Shown here: in pieces, positions 10,830 to 24,419 of the stretch | Position numbering within the stretch: position 1 is the stretch's first letter | How the letters are laid out: each line of letters starts with the position of its first letter | NCBI GenBank assembly: GCA_016987375.1 | Contig: PJRA01000401.1 | Coordinates: 49,174-75,116 of the forward strand | Direction: 5' to 3' | Source of the DNA: Brachionus koreanus | Lineage: Eukaryota > Rotifera > Eurotatoria > Ploima > Brachionidae | Length of the DNA: 25,943 nucleotides | Notes under the pieces: model-generated | Seen by the model: the letters and a program-made list of their open reading frames with translations, nothing else | What the model was told of the DNA's origin: nothing | Database searches by the model: none | Position numbers and translations under genes: made by a program

Positions 10830-10990
10830 TACCGTATAGAATAAACCCTTAAAACTAAAATTTTTGTTCAAATTTCATTTTTCAAATTTTTTCAAAAATT
10901 TTTACCTTTGCCTAACTGTGCTGAAATCCATTCTTTGATATTTATTTTAAATAAGTATCTAAAAAATTTCTAATTTTTAAATATTTAATT
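10830..10990 (-). pseudogene. Partial duplicate of the ELP6 5' end
   Basis: On the minus strand a second ATG at 10931-10929 starts MDFSTV, the same first six residues as ELP6, and then runs into a stop after three more codons. The upstream bases (ATTTATTTTAAATAA and CTAAAAAATTT, about 10935-10975) match the sequence upstream of the true start (about 10650-10690). A block at 10831-10850 matches ELP6 codons about 15 residues further in. The intervening coding part is replaced by A/T-rich sequence. This is a tandem copy of the promoter-proximal end, about 280 bases upstream, and cannot encode the protein alone. Confidence 0.7.
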
Positions 10991-11164
10991 ATCTAAAGTC
11001 GCATAGATATTTTTAAAATTTTCTTTTTTTTTATCATTTATCAGTTATATTAGAGGAATCAAAAAATTTTTTTGTAACTGTTTTTGGTGCATCAATAAAA
11101 AAAGCAATGGTTAGCTTATCTTCAATTTTTTAACCATTATGCTCAAAAATATTTAGCCAAGCCA

Positions 11165-11420
11165 CCAGGTAGTATGAAATAAGCTCAAAATGTATTACCC
11201 CATGGATATTCCACCTGACACACAACATCAACTCTTTTATCAAAGGGTCCTCTTTTCACGACTAGCTGAACTTTTTGAGATGGGTCTAATCATTGATTTC
11301 TGCTATCATAATTTCGGAAATAGATCTACTTTTTATCACATTAAATGATTCATCTAAAAACCTATCATCTAGAGAGTTTTTTAAAGTAGTTTCCTAGAAA
11401 TTTCAATGTGGTGTTGAATA
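11165..11420 (-). pseudogene. Mariner-like transposase relic, copy B
   Basis: On the minus strand the broken frame includes SISEIMIAEIND and, further on, ELMLCVRWNIHGVIHFELI, which matches the mariner transposase core (VMLCVWWDYKGVIYFELL type). An internal stop and the absence of the surrounding domains show decay. Copy A at 3054-3540 is from the same family, in the opposite orientation. The foldback at 11594-11850 lies on the 5' side of this fragment and shares sequence with the end of copy A. Confidence 0.7.
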
Positions 11421-11479
11421 TCTAAATCTGTCATCATACTCAACCATATATTTTCTATCCAAATTTATGCTGCAAGATA

Positions 11480-11512
11480 TCATCCTGTACCTGTACCTGT
11501 ACCTGTACCATT
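11480..11512. repeat. CCTGTA hexanucleotide microsatellite
   Basis: Four tandem units of CCTGTA (plus a partial) between the mariner relic and the foldback. It accounts for the run of Tyr/Arg codons in the small minus-strand frame there, which is not taken as a gene. Confidence 0.85.
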
Positions 11513-11593
11513 CCTTATGTTTAAGTCTTATAGCATTGGTCATTTTATTCACCCATTTTCCACTATACCCTGAGCTATATATATTATAAAAGA

Positions 11594-11850
11594 AATTAAA
11601 AAGCTCTATAACTTTTTTTCTAAAAGCCAAAATTTGTTCTGCTGTTGAAACAAAGTGAAACAACTGTTGTTTCACCTACTGCCGAAGTCTGCAAAATCTC
11701 TGCAAATTGATTGCGATTTATTTTCAATATCATTAAAGTGAGTGAAATTTTGCAGACTTCGGCAATAGGTGAAACAACAGTTTCACTTTGTTTCAACAGC
11801 AGAACAAATTTTGGCTTTTAGAAAAAAAGTTATAGAGTTTTTTAATTTTT
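11594..11850. mobile_element. Long foldback (about 100-bp arms), mariner-end derived
   Basis: The left arm (about 11590-11698) and the right arm (about 11748-11850) are inverted copies. They share, in order, CTCTATAACTTTTTTTCTAA, AGCCAAAATTTGTTCTGCTG, GAAACAAAGTGAAAC and GCCGAAGTCTGCAAAAT. I see one 3-nt indel and two or three substitutions. The spacer is about 50 bases. Part of the arm also occurs at 3054-3116 next to the other mariner relic, so the structure looks like two terminal repeats of one family brought together, as in a MITE, or an end-to-end insertion. Confidence 0.75.
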
Positions 11851-13559
11851 GTATTGAAAATTTTGTATGAAATTTCACATTGCCGAAAAAGTGACTAAAC
11901 GGATGAAAAAAGATTTTTTTGAATGTCTAAATTTTTTCCTGTTTAATAATTTTTTTTTTTTCATTATGTTGAATTTCGATTTCTGCTTCTTAGATTTAAT
12001 AGTTCATTTATTACTGCTTTTTCTTGATTGTTTGATTTTCGTATGTCATTTTAGCAAGTTACGCACATATAAAGCGTCCATGCATGTTTGACACAAATTT
12101 AGAATCTCGGTTGACCTAGAGAAGCCATCTTCACCGAAAAATTCATTGATTCGTTCAAATCATCATTATCTAAGCTATCAATACCGACTATATCGCTTAA
12201 TTCTTCATTCTCAAAATCGTATTTACTACTTGTATCAATGTCAGTATCAATTTGCTTTTCAATTTCATCATTTTAAGACTCATTACTCTCACTGGATACA
12301 TAATTTGAAAATTTAGAACTATTTCTTTTCAATTTGGACATTTTAAATCAAAATTCAATAAAAATGAGGTAAAAAATCAGAGTTTTATAATTTTTTTTTT
12401 TTAATTTTACAAATATGTTTCAAAAGTAATTTAGATTGCAAGAAATTTGATAAACTTTATTTTTAGTGAAAAAATATTTTAACAAAAACTAGCGAACAAA
12501 ATTCAAAATCCTATTAGTGGTAATTTACTCTTAATATGAGAAACAAAAATATAAAAAAAAATCTGGCGTCCGTTTGAATCCCAATATGACCGTTCTATGG
12601 TTAAAAGGGAATGTTTATTTTTATTGGTTACTGAACACGCCTATACATGAGAAATTTCAGTCAATTAATCAATTAAGCTTTTTACTTATATGCCCTTTAT
12701 AGGATTATCCTGGGATTTTTTTTTTCAATTGGCTGTATCATACATGTTCAATACAATCTTTTACTCAATTAATTTTCTATTAATGAAAAACTTTTAACAT
12801 CCGGCATGTAGTTAAAATGAATTGAAAAAATTTTATGTCCAAATTTACATGTAAAAATTTTAATATGCTTACCCATTTGGACAAAATTTTATTACGTATA
12901 TTATAAATTAAAGCAATCTTTACCTTGATTTACAATCAGGTAATGATGTTGAAAAAATAAAAATCTAACAATAAAGAAGAGACATTTTAACATTAAGCAT
13001 AAATCAAATAAACTTGAAAAAAAATTTTTTTTCATTTAAAAAAAAAAATTAAAATTATGTATATTTTTCTCTTTGCCGTAAAAAAAATAGTCAACCAGAA
13101 AAATAAAATTTTGCTAAAATTACACAAAAATTAAATAGGCTTGACAAATATTTGTTTAAATTTTTTTTTTAATAAAAAAAAAAAGATAAAAATTCAGATC
13201 TACAAATTTAAATAAACAACAACAATTAAGTAGTTTAGGATTACTTCCAAAAATAGGATAAAAAGCCTTTTTATAACTTGATAGATAAACAAGCTTGCGT
13301 TCATAAATCAATTAAAGAGGTTATAATCATATTTTAATAGTTTATTAAGAAAAAAATAAATATGAATTTGAATCTATTGTCAAATATTGTAGTTGCTAGA
13401 GTTGAATTTTTTTTTTTTTTTTTTTAAATATGCAAATTTAATTTAAATTAAAATAAAAGAGAATCGAAATTGATGAAAGGCCTAAAATTATGCTTTTACG
13501 TTTTAACTTCATTTCGCCTATCTAAATGACGCTTTCACATATTTTTTAAGATTTGTGTA
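11851..13559. other. AT-rich intergenic region before the calcium-sensor gene
   Basis: Contains a decayed acidic ORF at 12114-12344 (listed separately) and a small inverted repeat with arms at about 12826-12843 and 12872-12890 (AAATTTTATGTCCAAAT-like). From 12950 to 13540 I see only A/T-rich sequence with homopolymers, which presumably includes the calcium-sensor promoter. The plus-strand frame at 11867-12091 is Phe/Leu-rich low-complexity and not accepted as a gene. Confidence 0.5.
12114..12344 (-). pseudogene. Decayed acidic ORF, unrecognised
   Basis: From the ATG at 12344 the minus-strand frame starts MSKLKRNSSKFSNYV and continues as an acidic Ser/Asp/Glu-rich protein (for example YDFENEELSDIVGIDSLDND) to a stop at about 12114, with one in-frame TAA about 23 codons in. 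The texture is protein-like rather than random for this genome. Acidic N-termini of this kind are found in piggyBac-like and other transposases, but there is no diagnostic motif, so I assign no function. Confidence 0.35.
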
Positions 13560-14260
13560 ATGGGCCAGAGCGTATGCGGTTGTTACAAGCCTAGCAAAGA
13601 GCATCTGGCGCCGAGAAAACTAAGCGAAAAAGAGGTTAGATTTCTTCTGGAAAGGACTAGCTATGACCGGGCCGAGATTGACGAATGGCACTCTCAATTT
13701 TTGGTAATTTAACACCCGCCATTTTGTTTTGCTAATTTTTCTCCAAAGAAAGACTCGCCTGATGGTAAATTAAACAAAAAAATGTTTCTCAAACAGTACA
13801 AAAAATTCAATCCAAATGGCAAGCCAGAAAAGCTTTGTGAACACGTCTTTAGAGCCTTTGACGCCGACCACAATGGTTTCATAGGTTCTCAAAAATAAAA
13901 ATTAAAAAAAAAATTTTTTCTATTTTTTTTTCTTTTTCAGATTTTAATGAATTTCTCATTTCAATAAGTTTGACTTCAACAGATTTCAATTATAAAAAAA
14001 AACTTGAATGGGTGTTTAGCTTGTATGACATAGATGCAAACGGAAGCATTGACAAGAACGAGTTTAAGACAATAATTGAGGCAATATACAAAGTTTTGGA
14101 TGTTAAACAAAGGCATAGTTTTAAAAGCGTAGAACAAAGTGCCAATGATTTGTTTCAGCAAATCGATACTGATAAGAGTAAAACTATAAGTTTAGATGAA
14201 TTCATTAAGGCTTGTACTAGAGAAAAGTACTTGCTTGAATTATTGGCGCCAAGTGTTTGA
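13560..14260 (+). CDS. Neuronal calcium sensor family EF-hand protein, three exons
   Basis: Exons 13560-13703, 13749-13884 and 13941-14260 join in phase to 199 residues, the normal family size. The N-terminus MGQSVCGC has Gly2 for myristoylation and Cys6/Cys8 that could be palmitoylated. EF1 (about residues 49-60, KDSPDG) is degenerate and probably does not bind calcium, as in recoverin, hippocalcin and NCS-1. EF2 (Asp86-Glu97), EF3 (Asp123-Glu134) and EF4 (Asp169-Glu180) have acidic residues at positions 1, 3 and 12; EF4 has Lys instead of Gly at loop position 6. Such proteins are calcium-myristoyl switches regulating membrane receptors, channels or cyclases. The exact subfamily cannot be decided. 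A poly(A) signal AATAAA is at 14329-14334. It converges on the E2F gene. Confidence 0.92.
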
Positions 14261-14325
14261 CACAATTTTATTTTGTTTTGTTTTTCAATTATTTTTTTAA
14301 TTTGTGTAAAAAGAGCAACGTTTTT

Positions 14326-14334
14326 TTTAATAAA
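14326..14334. terminator. Overlapping poly(A) signals for both convergent genes
   Basis: AATAAA on the plus strand (14329-14334) follows the calcium-sensor stop by about 70 bases. The overlapping TTTAAT (14326-14331) reads ATTAAA on the minus strand, about 30 bases after the E2F stop at 14358. The two genes may therefore use signals that share bases, which would make their 3' ends overlap. Confidence 0.5.
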
Positions 14335-14357
14335 ATATTTTTAAGTTAAATTTTTTT

Positions 14358-15850
14358 TTAGTCCAAATTTATATCGAACATGTCAGTGAGGCCTTCTTGT
14401 TTGTCCATGGTGAACATATAGTCTCTGGCTGAAGGCCCTGGCGTCATCAAGACCAAATCATCTTTTTCACTTGAACTATCGTTCTTTCATAACAAATAAT
14501 TAATAGTCTAAGCATATAGAATAAAATATTCATTTCTATTTACAGCGTCATTTTCATTTTGATGATTGCACAAATAGACATCAATGGGGTTCAAGTTATC
14601 CTTAATTGATAAGTGGAATTTTTGCTTGACACCAGAATTTTCATATATCTTAATAAAAATAAATTTCTAGTCAAAAAAAAACTTTTTTTATATTTTTACA
14701 TATGAGGGCTCAGGTACTTCAATTACGGTGTTCTTATTTAATTTGGCCATTATAATTGATTTGTCACTGGGACATGCTTTGACAATGTCCTCAATTGAAA
14801 CATAGCAATTTCTACAGAAAAATTTTTTGAAAAAAAAATTGTTTTTTATTTTTTTTCAATTTTTTCTTTACTTTTTATTTTCCTCATTTGACAAAAGTAA
14901 ATTTTTGTTCTCTTGCATAAATTTAATTTGAGTGTCCAGACTATTTTCAAGCTTATCCAAGCGGTCTACTTCAGACTTTAATTTGTCAAGTTTAGCATAG
15001 GCCTCTGCTGAATTGGTCTGAGGACCACCTCCTCTAATTTTATTTAAAATTAAATTTTTGTAATTTTTAATAAAATTTACTTCCTTTAAAATAGAAAAAA
15101 AAAAAAAGTTAAATTAATAAATTGAATTAATTTTGCTTTTTACCATCTTATCGAATTGACTGAATATTTTTCAATGAGTCCAATACCCTCTAGCACATTG
15201 GTTATATCATAAACACGTCTTTTTTGTCTAGATGGTATGCTTTCGACCAACTTTATAGACTACATTTAAATTTAGTTTTTTTGTTGTTGTTCTTACACTT
15301 CTTAGATCGAGTATTCCGTCCTCGCATTCCTGCAATAAAGTCATAAATTTGGTGGTCAGAGCGGTCAGGCTTTTTTCGGCTCTGGCATAAGAGCCCAAAT
15401 TTTGATTGTCTGTAAATTTTGAATCCAGCTTGAGTCTCTTATTTTTTTATTTTTAGATTAATTATTTTAGCTAAAAAAAAATTATCTAAAATTTTACTCA
15501 ATTTTTTTATTCTAAAATGTTAATAAAGATTTTTTTTTTTTATTTAACAAAAATTAACAAAATATTATTTACAATATACTAAGTTGTTTATAGGAGGTTT
15601 TATTTGGTATTTAGATTTAAAAAAAATCAATCATTGAAATTATAATTTCTGTGTCATTCCAAATATTCAATATGAACATTGTTTGTCTCTTCAAGTGTGA
15701 TTTTTTTGCAAGGCTTTTAGAAGCTTCTTCTCGGTTTATAAATCAATTACTAAGAATATTCCTTGTTTTATTTATTTGCCTGTTTGCCTTTTTTTACTTA
15801 CAAATAAATTTGATTCTATTTTTACTTCGTTTGCGTGACTTATATGCCAT
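14358..15850 (-). CDS. E2F4/5-type transcription factor, eight exons including a 3-nt microexon
   Basis: Minus-strand exons: 15850-15802, 15409-15297, 15259-15144, 15083-15081, 15033-14872, 14811-14700, 14648-14544, 14483-14358; total 786 nt, 261 residues. The DNA-binding winged helix (about 26-94) has [16 protein letters not shown] with the E2F DNA-contact RRVYD at 68-72. A leucine/charged coiled-coil dimerisation region (about 104-147) and marked box (about 149-215) follow. The C-terminus has the pocket-protein motif DYMF...EG..DMFD (241-257), as in E2F4 and E2F5. It should pair with DP and be bound by Rb-family proteins to control cell-cycle genes. It is short because the serine-rich linker of vertebrate E2F4 is absent. 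Exon 1 ([12 protein letters not shown]) is chosen from a GTAAGT donor in matching phase and is the least certain exon. Confidence 0.88.
15081..15083 (-). other. Putative 3-nt microexon (GAA) of the E2F gene
   Basis: Minus-strand reading: TTTAAAG-GAA-GTAAAT, that is an acceptor, three bases and a donor. The previous exon ends with TG and the next begins with A; inserting GAA yields TGG AAA, the Trp-Lys of the conserved WKG(V/G)GP motif right after the DNA-binding domain. Flanking introns of 60 and 47 nt are of the local size. Skipping gives TGA, a stop, and every other nearby acceptor I tried gives a stop or a frameshift. Confidence 0.72.
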
Positions 15851-17382
15851 AAGAAAAATCTTAATAAAAAGCTTAGACCCAGGAACCTAATTCTATTTAA
15901 GATCCTATAAGAGTCTTTAGGATTAATTAAGATTTAGGCTCATAGAAAGTTCTTGATTGAATCTTGTTTGAAATCTTGCTTACTAAGATTTTTTCCTGAT
16001 ATTCCTACCAAGATTCTTAAAGAATCTTGAAAATCAAAAGATAAGTTAAGATAGTATCAAGATCTGTCTTAAGTGTTGTACAAAGTTTTCATTTCATAAA
16101 AATATAATTTTAACTTCCTTAAAATAATCTAATTCTTTTATGTTTAGTTAGTCTTTAGGTACTCTCACTTTTAAATAGTCAATAATATTATTTGTGATGA
16201 TATCATAAGGAATTACAACTGTGTAAAAAAAAATTATCATTTTCTAAAAAATATTTAATTTGTCCGAAATAAGATTCATTATTAATCTTAAACTTAATAA
16301 TACTACTTCATTTATTAAAACTTAATTTTGAATATTGAATCGAATTTAAAACTTTTTTTTTTATTCTCGATCTATCGCTAATAGAAACATCTTTATCAAA
16401 ACTTTCTTTTTCTAACATTTCTAGTTCAAATAAGTTTAATTTTCTATGTTTAAATGGCTCTAATAGTTGGCTGTCACAGTTAGATTTTCGATTATTGAAC
16501 AAGTCTTTAATAAAATCATTACATAAATTTAATTATTATTTAGATTTAATTCATTGATTCTATTTCAAAATGAAACAGAGTCTAAAACATAAAATTGTTA
16601 AATAAATTTTCAAATCCTGTAAAACTAAAAATTTTACTTTTTAAAAGTCGCGAATCAATTTTATTTTCTATATTTGTTTATTTTTTGTTTATTTTATTCA
16701 TTCTATAATAATATATCTATATTATTTAGTTTAATAAATTTAAAAATGTTTGACTTTTAATTGATAAGAAACTGTCGGATATGAAAACTAAGCTACATCA
16801 AATCTACAAATCTGGAATATTAAGCCCGATATGTTATCTTTTCTCCCTGTCTTATATATATCTCTGAGCTTTTGGAGTTTGACATCGTTTTTTTGATTTG
16901 AACGGTACTCAGTAGTGTTATTCAGCTTAACAAGTTTGTATTTGTCCTGTAGTGACATGAATTCTCTGGTAAGTATTTTTTATATTATATAAGTATTATA
17001 TGATGGTACGTCTGATATAGCGACATCTCTGTCAATATCACTAGATTAGTTAACTAACTAAACCCTGAGTGTTTAAGTTAGAATGGAGCATAAATAGCTG
17101 CTCCTAAACGTCTAACGAGAACATCGGATAGACATGCCCAAGGGTACTAATGTAAACATTAAAGGTACGTTGGAGTGACATGAGACTAGCAGGTTTGTAA
17201 ATGAGATAATGGAATTGCACTGTGAAACTACAGACAATTAAGTTGACTCGAGACGATGTTGTAACTATTGAAAGAACTACTACAAATACTTAAATTTATT
17301 TTTTTTAATTTACTTATTATAACATAAATAACATTTTATTACAAAATAAAAAATTATTTAAAAAATATTTAATTAAAGTTGT
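15851..17382. other. AT-rich intergenic region between E2F and PI3K
   Basis: Holds a cluster of AAGATT/AATCTT words, including a perfect 21-base palindrome CAAGATTCTT-A-AAGAATCTTG at 16009-16029. A minus-strand frame at 16308-16502 (64 codons, lysine-rich) is unrecognised and has no supporting evidence. The stretch from 16780 to 17290 is less AT-rich than its surroundings and may be an old element or a noncoding transcript; I cannot assign it. Confidence 0.45.
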
Positions 17383-22905
<5,523 letters not shown>

Positions 22906-23171
22906 TTAAAAATAATTAAATATTCTAATTATTTGATTAGAATTTAAAAATATTTCATTAGTTACTTGACATAATTTAAAAAACAAAGTGAATATATTTA
23001 TTTAGTTAAAAAAAAATTTTATACATCAGAAAGTTAAAAAACTCAGCTTTTGTAAAAATGTTCATTTTTTTCAATAAAAGAAATTCTATTAAGTTTCTAT
23101 TCTTGTTTGGTTTTATTTAGAATAATCAATTTTTTGAAAATCAAATCTAATACCACTTTTTTTTTTATAAA
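22906..23171. other. PI3K upstream region
   Basis: A/T-rich sequence upstream of the PI3K start codon, presumably holding its promoter. No TATA box or other element stands out beyond the general A/T background. Confidence 0.4.
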
Positions 23172-23490
23172 TTATATCCATTCATCTACTTTATCTCTAT
23201 CGTTTCCATATAATTTGGATATATCATCGACTTTAAAATTTACGATTCCAGTTTCCCTTAGTCTAAATTCTACATTTCCTTGTGATACATCGTCATTTAT
23301 TAATGCTTTTAATGTAAAAGATATATCCTGAAGTGTGTTCTGTGCAAACTCTCCACATAGTTCACATTAGATTGTATATCGTCCACTCTTTAAGCACTTT
23401 TTTAGGTTTTCCAGAACTTTGAATATTTTGAAGTTATTCATTTACTTTTGACCACTTTGTATCATTATCAAGTGTACCACTTTGTCTAAT
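23172..23490 (-). pseudogene. Decayed protein-coding relic, unrecognised (possibly transposon-derived)
   Basis: Two overlapping minus-strand frames look coding. The first reads SGTLDNDTKWSKVNE, a stop, then LQNIQSSGKPKKVLKEW, with spacing of the Trp residues reminiscent of Myb/SANT-like DNA-binding domains. The second reads LKKCLKSGRYTI, a stop, CELCGEFAQNTLQD and on to GIVNFKVDDISKLYGNDRDK, ending at the TAA at 23172. At least one frameshift and two stops interrupt it. The plus-strand frame at 23107-23331 is a shadow. I give no function; the SANT comparison is weak. Confidence 0.4.
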
Positions 23491-23603
23491 TAACTATATA
23501 AAATTTATTTGTTTAGAATTTTTTATTTAAAATTTAATTTTTTCATTATATTAAAAATGACTTGGAAGTAAATTATAAAGCTAAGCTTGATTTATAATCA
23601 GAA

Positions 23604-24141
23604 TTAATGAAAAAAAACATTTGACGAACATGCTTCAGGGTTGTTGCGAACAAATTCGCATTTACGGCTGGTATCATCGAAATACTGAGCCTCGCCAACA
23701 AACGGACATGCATAGGATTTTTGCTGTTGACCAAACACACAAGCGTGAAATACATCGCAGAAATGAGAGTCTCTAAAGTGACCTGTAGGCTTTCCGGCAC
23801 AGTTGTATGGAACTCCGCCGATTAAATTTTCAACTATTTTCAAACCACTGCTGGATATGGTTTCGTGTTTGATGTCATAAGGTCCTGATTGAGGCGGCTG
23901 GCCTGGTACTTTATCGACTTCAATTGACTGGGATGCAGGGCCAGATGCAATTACAGATGGTTGAGAAGCAGGTGCTAAATTTATTGGCTTTGGTGGCTGA
24001 GAGGGAATTTCAACAGGAGCCGGATGGGGGTAAAAAAAAGAAGGAGCGTTTTGAACAAACAAGTTTTTCCCATCATTTTGTTCGTTTATTGTTGGCCTTT
24101 GCTGTTGCTGCTGTTGATGTTGTAGTTGTTTATGTTGCTGC

Positions 24142-24173
<32 letters not shown>

Positions 24174-24419
24174 ATGTTGTTGATGTTGTTGTTGTTGTTG
24201 AAAATTGTAGCCGATAAAAGAACCAAGTCCGGAATTATCACCGGGCTGCTGGTTGTTTAACAAAGAAGGATAGTTCTCCGGCTGACCCCATACAATGTTG
24301 TTGTTTTTCCAAGCTTGTTGATAGCTTGAATTAATAAAGCCAAGTATAAATAAAACGATGAAACTTCTAGAAGCCATTACTGATTTAACTATAGCTTGTT
24401 TTTGAATTTGTTTTATCAT
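23604..24419 (-). CDS. Secreted peritrophin-A chitin-binding protein with Gln/His tract
   Basis: Single-exon frame of 271 residues, or 257 if Met15 (24377) is used. Met15 directly precedes a signal peptide (ASRSFIVLFILGFINSS), so it is the better start. A Gln/His-rich tract (Q and QH runs, about 24090-24205) follows, then a Pro-rich linker, and finally a type-2 chitin-binding domain: six cysteines in the pattern NCAG, FCDV, HACV, YACP, KCEF, EACS with the aromatic residues of peritrophin-A. One domain ends the protein. Such proteins coat chitin in gut lining, cuticle, jaws or egg shells. The Gln/His tract is encoded by CAG, CAA and CAC/CAT repeats and may be length-variable. An AATAAA-type signal lies on the minus strand at about 23520. 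Confidence 0.9.
24094..24206 (-). repeat. CAA/CAG/CAT trinucleotide tract (poly-Gln/His)
   Basis: Near-continuous trinucleotide repeat inside the chitin-binding protein gene, encoding Gln runs broken by His. The mixed codons suggest an older, interrupted tract. It produces spurious open frames of Val/Asp on the plus strand. Confidence 0.85.

Noticed and set aside
11403..11675. Minus-strand 90-codon frame with Tyr/Arg repeats
   Set aside because: It is produced by the CCTGTA microsatellite and the foldback arm, with no protein similarity.
15651..15890. Plus-strand 79-codon frame with a hydrophobic segment (possible small membrane protein)
   Set aside because: The minus strand over the same bases has an E2F-compatible first exon with consensus donor and matching phase; the hydrophobicity of the plus frame follows from A/T-rich codons.
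16308..16502. Minus-strand 64-codon Lys-rich frame as a gene or further PI3K exon
   Set aside because: PI3K ends normally at 17383, and this frame has no recognisable motif and a homopolymer A run; evidence is too weak.
16961..16980. Minus-strand ATACTTACC, like the 5' end of U1 snRNA
   Set aside because: The next bases do not follow the U1 sequence, and no Sm site or stem-loop arrangement was seen; it is a splice-donor-like match by chance.
23924..24217. Plus-strand 97-codon frame rich in Val and Asp
   Set aside because: It is the antisense shadow of the Gln/His tract of the chitin-binding protein gene.
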